Source: Cymodocea nodosa
Lineage: Eukaryota > Streptophyta > Magnoliopsida > Alismatales > Cymodoceaceae
Reading direction: 5' to 3'
NCBI GenBank assembly: GCA_036874045.1
Contig: JAZBRI010000008.1
Location: 6,773,001 to 6,837,000 of the forward strand
Length of the DNA stretch: 64,000 bases
In this document: positions 57,742 through 64,000 of the stretch, in pieces
How the letters are laid out: each line of letters opens with the position of its first letter
How positions within the stretch are numbered: the stretch's first letter is position 1
Made by a program: the position numbers and the translations under genes
The notes under the pieces: model-generated
What the model saw: only the letters and a program-made list of their open reading frames with translations
Told to the model about the DNA's origin: nothing
Databases searched by the model: none

Positions 57742-58929
57742 ATGGCTGCTCCAGTAGAAAAACCATTAGGAGAAATTCTGTACCCTGAATTAGTTGATGA
57801 ACCTTCATGTATTTGATTGCCGAACTTTGAGGGAGATAGACTTGAACTAAAATCTAATTATATTAGTCAATTGCCACATTTTCATGGGTTAGAAAGAGAA
57901 GATGCTTATTATTTCCTTAGAGAATTTAACGAAGTTTGTCAAATGATGAAAATGCCGAATATGAGTATAGATGCTATTAAACTTAGATATATCCCTTTTG
58001 CTTTAAAAGACACAGCTAAGAGATGGTTATATACTCTGTCGCCTGATTCAATTTCTGCATGAACTGAATTTTGCTCTGTTTTTTTGGAAAAATATTATCC
58101 AACACATCAAACGATTAAAAAGAAGAAAGAAATATTAATGTGTAGTCAAAAATAGGGTGAATCATTTTAGAAATATTTTGAAAGATTTAAAGATTAACTA
58201 ACTCAATGTCCACATCATGCAATGAGTAAAGCATAATTAATAGGTATAATTTATGAATGCATAGATGTTTCAAGAAAATCTTTATTAGAATCTACTTGTC
58301 AAAATGGATTTCTGAAACTACGTAGTGAAGAAGCATGGGCATATTTAGAAAACTTTGCGAAAAGAACTGCATAGTGGGAAAACTCAGCTAAAGTTATTGT
58401 AGATAAAAGAATATTGCCAAGAAGAATGCAAGAAATAGATTCAAGTACTATGCTTGAAGTGAAATTAACTGAATTAACAAAGAAAATAGAAGAGTTATCA
58501 TTAAATTAAAAGCTAGTAGAAAAGAATGAAAACATTAATGATCTAGATATTATTTATGCTAGAAACCAGAAAGATAACTTTGGAAATTCTTATAATCCTA
58601 ATTGGAGAAATCACCCAAATTTATCTTAGAAAAACAACAATTTCCAGGGAGGAGAAAATGTAAATGAGAAGAATATAAGTTATGAAGCATTAATTGAACA
58701 AGGATCTAGAATAGAGAAATTAGAAAAGATAATCCAATAATTAAACAATCGTCTAGATTTTGTATTTGGAAATGCTGCAATTCAAAATCAGAATAGAAAC
58801 ATACCACTTGGACAGAAGGAATCAATAGAGGTTAGACCTACTAAAGGATTGCCAATGCAAGCAGTACCTAACCTTGTCAATAGAACTGCTAATGAAATTG
58901 ATACCTCTTCTGGGAGGATAGCTGAATGA
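57742..58929 (+). pseudogene. Ty3 gag capsid-type domain of C, located downstream of pol (fossil)
   Basis: It starts MAAPVEKPLGEILYPELVDE at 57742. The gag core follows (LKSNYISQLPHFHGLEREDA, FNEVCQMMKMPNMSIDAIKL, TAKRWLYTLSPDSIS), then a CPHHAM block, a coiled-coil-like segment, the NSYNPNWRNHPNL tail (about 58585-58625) and an end at 58929. No knuckle follows. Co-linear with A and B. Broken copy. Confidence 0.87.
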
Positions 58930-59009
58930 AATAGTATAACTAAAGTAACTATATATATATATATATATAAAAGTTTATTTGTAGTTAATAGTATCGTAGA
59001 GTTAGTCCT

Positions 59010-59038
59010 TAACTCAACGAACTTAGTCCGTTGAGTTA
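59010..59038 (+). repeat. perfect hairpin before the F-box gene of C
   Basis: Arms TAACTCAACG and CGTTGAGTTA enclose a nine-base loop. Equivalent but more diverged words precede the F-box in B (24155-24190) and A (44820-44870). Confidence 0.75.
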
Positions 59039-59125
59039 TGCCCTAACCTCACGAGGGTGTGCAGTAGTTATGTTAATTTTTGTCTCTGCTAAAATTTTTG
59101 TGTTTATGTTATACAAAATCAACAA

Positions 59126-59532
59126 ATGGAATTGATGCAATTACCGATGGATGCACTAAGGGAAGTACTAAGTAACTTGTCAGCTAAAGATCTATGTAGG
59201 TTGTGTTGTGTATCAAAGGAAATTAAAGACTGTATTAGAGAAAAATATTTTCAGGGACTATAAGCTGCAAAAATGACTAAGGTTAGAGATGAATTCATAT
59301 GGAAGTCATTTAATCGTAGTTCAATTAGCCATGAATATCTGAATATGGAAGAAACTACTGGAATTCCACCCAATACATTAGAAGGAATAGATCATATTAT
59401 GGGGATGGATGGAGGATTAATTATATACAGGACCAAACCAAGGTATGCAATTCTATTACCTGATATTTTGATCGGAAATCCTATCACAAGAGAAGAATGG
59501 AATATAGGAAGACCTAATAGATATGAAGTACC
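59126..59532 (+). pseudogene. F-box gene of element C, first part (fossil)
   Basis: It starts at the ATG at 59126 after ATACAAAATCAACAA. The F-box reads LPMDALREVLSNLSAKDLCR then LCCVSKEIK. It continues to RNPIT-type and EEWNIGRPNRYEV blocks, where a solo copia LTR (59533-61375) is inserted. Continues at 61376. Confidence 0.83.
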
Positions 59533-61375
59533 TGTTAGAACCCAAGTATTTTGATAATGCAAAACCTATGTGAGGAAACATATTGTATTTCACAGTTAAG
59601 TCAGTGCACCATTAGATCAGAAGGTAGATAGAACAAATTCCAAGTAGACGAACAGATGGAGAAGGTTCCAGATGATACTGCCTTAAAGTTATAGAAAATT
59701 AGACAGCTACAGGTCCAAGTATCCGAAGAGTAAAATAGTAGCAAGTCCATCGAACAATTAGAAGGATAACTATCTGATTTTACAAAGTCTTCAGAGAGTT
59801 ATTTAATTAGATAATTAAGTTGGTTGAATGATCGGAGGGTTATGGAGTTAACTATCTAAAAGAAAAAGGAAAATCAGAAAGTTAGAAAGGCTAACTATCC
59901 GAAACTTAAGTCATTCAATTAACCACGTGCAGAAATACAAAACAGAATCTTAAAGGACTTTTCCGGAGAGTTAGATAACTATCTGAGTTTTCTTTTAGAG
60001 AGTTTGATAACTATTCGAGTTTTTTAGAGAGTTATAGGTATAACTTTCTAGAACTTAAGTCATCTTATTACGCACGTGTAGAATGGAGAAGCCGGCAGTT
60101 GAAAGCTTAAAAGGGAAAATTGGAGAGTTAGATAACTATCCAAATTTTCAGAGAGAGTTTCGGTAAGTTACAGTTTAACTATCCGAAACTTAAGTTATTG
60201 AAATTGCCACGTGTAGAATTCTAGAAATAAGATCATTTAAGTTTTCAGAGAGTTAGAAAGATAACTATCCGAAATCTCAAGAGAGTTTTGGTGAGTTACG
60301 GTTTAACCATCTGAAACTTAAGTTAGTGAATTTCCCACGTGCAAAATTCCAGATAGATGTTCAAATGGGTTTTTGGAGAGTTAGAAAGATAACTATCTGA
60401 AAAATGGGAAGGTTTCAGTGAGTTAAATTATTAACTATCCGAAACTTAAGTTATGATTTTATGCACGTGTAGATTTGAAGGGACAGTTGTCGGAGACTTA
60501 AAAGAAAGTTCAGAGAGTTACAGTAATTAACTATCCGAAAGTCAGGAGCTCTTTCGGTAAGTTAAATACAAGACTCCGAACACTTAACATTACACGTGAG
60601 CAACTTAAAATCCTCACGTGACTTAGATAACAGAATATGAGTGATGAATCGGTAAGTTATGGATGCTTTTCGGTAAGTTATTTTTATAACCATCCGAAAG
60701 CTTGAGATTTTCGGAAGGTTACTTACTAAACATTAGACAGAACGGTAACTTACCATATTTAGGTCTGATTATTTACCAAGTATAGCAGAATACATCTGTT
60801 GAAAGAAAAATATGATCGTTATACCTTTGGTATAAATATGAGGAGTTTAAGAGAAGAAAATACTGAGATAACATATATACCATATACAGTGAGCTACACT
60901 CCAATTTCAATTACACTCAAGTCTGCAAATAGTGAAGCATACTTTAAATATCTACTGTAGAAAAAGCTCTGTGCATCAAAACTCTGATTGAAAGACTCAA
61001 GCTGTTGGTTTGTGGCTTCAACCTAAAAGCTGCATTCAGTTGTTGGTTTGAGTTTTGACTTGAAAACTCTAGAGGTTGGTTTACTGAAGTTTATACCTAA
61101 AAACTTCTATGTAGTTGGTTCTTGCTTTGACTTGAAAGTAAGTGTGTAAGTATTGAAACACTTAGTGAAGCCCAAGTGAATCTTGGGGGTGGACTAGCTA
61201 AGTTGGTGAACCACCTAAAATTTGCTGTGTGTTACCTTTCTTTACTGCTTTGTATTCGTTCAGTTTCATCTCATTTCATTTCTATTGAATCATTCGATTC
61301 AACAATCAAAAGAATATAAAAAATTACATACATTCACCATTCATCCTCCCTCTAGTGAGTCTACCGATCCTAACA
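59533..61375 (+). mobile_element. solo LTR F (Ty1/copia type) with GTACC target duplication
   Basis: It starts TGTTAGAACCCAAGTATTTT and ends CGATCCTAACA (1,843 bases), flanked on both sides by GTACC (59528-59532 and 61376-61380). The termini and the CCCTCTAGTGAGTCTACCGA end resemble copia LTRs, but it is a different family from CP1. From 59700 to 60720 it is a dense array of AACTATCCGAAA, CTTAAGT and CACGTG words. There is no internal sequence, so it is a recombination remnant. Confidence 0.94.
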
Positions 61376-61870
61376 GTACCAACTAAAAATTGTGGGTCGG
61401 CTTTAATATTTTCTAATAAAAATTCAACCATTCCTGAAAAATTATATTATTGGAGACCTACAGGAAATTGGGATGAAGATTTATGCTTGAGTGTGCATAA
61501 TTTCCTAAATAGATCTTGGACTGAAAACACTATGATATATCTAGGACATAAATCATTAATTAACAGCATGCATGTCATACTTGATGGATATATATATCTA
61601 GTCATAGATATATCAATTGCATTTAGAGCTGATTTATACATAGTAAGCATAGATAGTTATGATGAATATATAGAAATTTTGCCTATACCAAGAGAAATAG
61701 CTGAACCACCATTTGTAGAATTTGATAAAATTCAAATAGGGATGTGGTATAATGAATATGATGATCCTACTTTATGTCTAATAAGATGGTGGGATGAATT
61801 GATGAAATTTCAAATATGGATTATGAAAGACAAATGAATGGAAGTGGAAATAGGAATATATTGAAAATTT
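61376..61870 (+). pseudogene. F-box gene of element C, second part (fossil)
   Basis: Continues the F-box-associated domain: YWRPTGNWDEDLCLSVHNFL, VILDGYIYLVIDISIAF and FQIWIMK (61440-61830). It is shorter at its 3' end than in B, A and D. Broken copy. Confidence 0.83.
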
Positions 61871-63604
61871 TAGTTTTAGTTTATTTTATAAAAAAAATAT
61901 ATATCAATCCAGTTTCTTAGTATCTGTGCTGGGAAACCAACTAGCTTGCTTGTGAGCCACCAAAGGCGTAGGAGCTTGGGTTCCACACAAGATAATGATT
62001 TATAAATATCTGTTAACTGTTATTTTGTTATATATTCTACTTTTATCTGTGAATAAAATGTTTTTCAGAATCAAAAATTGGAATATGCAGAAGGAGATAC
62101 AAACGAAACAAGGTATGTAACTGATTACTTATCCTGAATTTAGATTTAAATTCATTCGTTGAGTTAGGTGTTAAACCAACAAAACTGTATTCATGCCTAC
62201 TACAATTATCGTATTTATTGTCAAATCTTTTACATTGAGGATAATGCAAAATGTAAGTATAAGGGGGAGCTAATTAAAGTAATAGCCATGTAAGTTCGTT
62301 AATTAAAGGAATTAGAATGGTATTGCAAAGTTTTGTGGAAATTGAAAATTTTTTTTTATGAACTTGCTATAACTATCTGATAATTGAGACTGTAAAATTT
62401 TTATAAATTGTAACTGCTTGAATGTTATATTTAGAATGCTATATAAGATGCTATAGAATTTATTATTTATGCAAATCTAGATATAGTATCTTATGTTTTT
62501 TCTGAATTTCATGAGTTTAACAGTTTCACGAATTTAAAATGAAATCAGAGTACTTAATGAAAAATCAGTAAATTATCTAAAGTCCTGAAAGAGCTGAGAT
62601 GTGAATTCTAGATTAAATGAAACACATATGATTAAAGATACGTTTAATTTGACTGATTAAACTTGTAGAATGATTTATGTGTAGATCTTATTAAACTACG
62701 AAAAAAGTATGAGCTTATTGTTATGGATTCATATTTTTAGTAAATGATAGAAGTAGGACTATATGAGATTGGTGTTTTATTGCATCTGTATTAATGAAAT
62801 ACGTACATATACAGTATGTGATTAATGTTTTTTGTTTTGAAAAAAAAAAAAAAAAGAGAATTTTTTTTTTTTTTTGAGAGTTTATTGACTTGTTTGATCA
62901 CGAGCCTTTTGTACTTGAGCAGATAGGTATGTAAGGATTGTTGACCTGAAAAAGGACTCTTGAAATTTGGCAACCTAAGATCCTGATCAGATCTGGGATT
63001 GTTGACTGAAAGCTCATTACATGGGTACATTAGAAAGCTCTTGTATGATTAAAGCTTGTCAAATTAACTTTTAAAGTACAAAAATACATATACTATTATG
63101 AAAAGATACAAGTGTTTTGTGAAATACAGATATCTTATGAATTGAGTATATTTTCTGTTATTTAGAATTGCTGAAATATGAATCTAGAATTAACTTTTGA
63201 AGTTGTTTTATGGAGATACAATTCTTTATTCTACTTGTCTTAATCATATTGAATTGGATTGTACTTTGATTCGTATGTTGTTGAAATTTCTTCTAGAAAT
63301 CTTATTGGAAAATTCAGGATGACTAATGATGAAAAGAAGAATAAATGATAATATAATTAACACCTATGTGATGATGATATACTTTGTATGTAATTTGCAT
63401 ATATTCTAAGTATATTTGCAGGTTGAAGAGGAGAAAACAATGTTAAAATAGATTACTGAAATATACAAGAATATCTATATAATAATACAAGTTCTTATGT
63501 TGAACAGAAGAAAAAAGGAAGAATTAATTCTAGCACTTTTAGAAAGACCAATTAATTAGATCTTAGTTTGCTAAGGGACTAGCAAAATTTAGGTATGGAG
63601 GGAG
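61871..63604 (+). other. 3' noncoding block and polypurine tracts of C
   Basis: It contains the tRNA-like block (61930-61992), a donor-like AAGGTATGTAACTG (about 62110), an inner purine tract GTATAAGGGGGAG next to TTTTACATTGAGGATAATGC (62228-62270), A and T runs (62840-62877), a conserved segment (62875-63070) and the final tract GTATGGAGGGAG (63592-63604) next to the LTR. No gene supported. Confidence 0.65.
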
Positions 63605-64000
63605 TGCTTAGAATGAAAAAGTGCATAATATTAACGGTTATAAGATGGTTAATTGCATAATATTTAGCTTATCATATGAGAATTAAGACATTATGTTACA
63701 ATTGCACTGTTATATGCTTTAATGAGAGAATCTGCTTAATTTCGGGGAATTAATGTTAATTTAGTGTATTTCTGAACTATCGGTAAATTACAGGCTGTGA
63801 AATTCTTAAGTATCTGTATTTTCTACTATTTCGGACAATTATGTTTAATGTACCGAAGAGTTATGTTTAAATTACCGAACAGTTGTGTTTTAAAAGAATA
63901 TTTTATTATTTCCTAAAGTACACGTGTCGAAACCATAATGCATGACGTAAGTGGACTTTCGGTGAGTTATCTCTAATTATCCGAAATTGCAGCTAGGCAT
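63605..64000 (+). repeat. 3' LTR of element C (cut by window edge)
   Basis: TGCTTAGAATGAAAAAGTGC onward aligns with the LTR start of A (from 56865 or 41890, inverted) and includes TTCGGTGAGTTA and ATTATCCGAAATTG words near the edge, as in A. Confidence 0.92.

Larger units (their letters stand above)
56866..64000 (+). mobile_element. Ty3 element C, second part (spacer, gag, F-box, 3' LTR)
   Basis: It continues C after the insertion of A: spacer with hairpin words and internal promoter, gag, F-box gene (split by a solo copia LTR at 59533-61375), 3' noncoding block, polypurine tract and the 3' LTR running off the right edge. The order equals that of A and B. Broken fossil. Confidence 0.92.

Noticed and set aside
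61930-61992. Functional tRNA gene
   Set aside because: A- and B-box-like words are imperfect and no cloverleaf with acceptor stem and anticodon arm could be drawn.
62840-62877. A-run followed by T-run as a transposon terminal inverted repeat
   Set aside because: Simple homopolymer runs of variable length at this place in all copies; no target duplication and no paired end.

Overview
This window looks like nuclear, heterochromatic DNA of a flowering plant. It is AT-rich and filled almost end to end with plant LTR retrotransposons of the Ty1/copia and Ty3 superfamilies, nested in each other. I see no clear single-copy host gene, no rRNA, no true tRNA and no CRISPR array. The species cannot be named from the sequence. 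All retroelement coding regions are fossils with broken reading frames.

Layout. (1) 1-6345, minus: a Ty1/copia element (CP1) entering from the left edge, with RT, integrase, gag, an initiator-tRNA-Met-type primer site and its 5' LTR. It sits inside a Ty3 LTR whose remainder is 6346-7172. (2) 7173-8043: unassigned, less AT-rich. (3) 8044-8905, plus: a Ty1/copia integrase fragment (CP2), interrupted by (4) Ty3 element B, plus, 8906-27226, which itself holds two solo copia LTRs (18489-20138 and 21162-22740). (5) 27227-29449, minus: the 3' end of a copia element (E) lying in B's 3' LTR. (6) 29450-32290, minus: Ty3 fragment D. (7) Ty3 element C, plus, 32291-39712 and 56866-64000, split by (8) complete Ty3 element A, minus, 39713-56865 (about 17.2 kb). 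C also holds a solo copia LTR (59533-61375).

The most interesting content is the Ty3 family represented by A, B and C (Athila-like, with a tRNA-Asp-type primer site). All three share an unusual order: LTR, primer site, zinc knuckle, protease, RT, RNase H, integrase, an Athila ORF-1-like gene, then a gag capsid-type domain, then an F-box gene, polypurine tract, LTR. The capsid-type gag domain lies downstream of pol, far from its zinc knuckle. A cellular-type F-box/F-box-associated gene is carried next to it, and fragment D carries it too. Upstream of gag, all three elements have a palindrome (8-base arms around an ACGTG/CACGT core) about 30 bases before a TATA box, which suggests a second, internal promoter driving a gag plus F-box unit. 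The ORF-1-like gene carries two SUMO-interaction-like motifs in each copy.

A second theme is a set of short CG-centred words and their reverse complements (TAACTCAACG/CGTTGAGTTA, AACTATCCGAAA, GGTTTGACCGAAA, TAACTTAACGAGTT with CACGTG). They recur in LTRs of both superfamilies and in nearly every spacer of the Ty3 elements, often as perfect hairpins.
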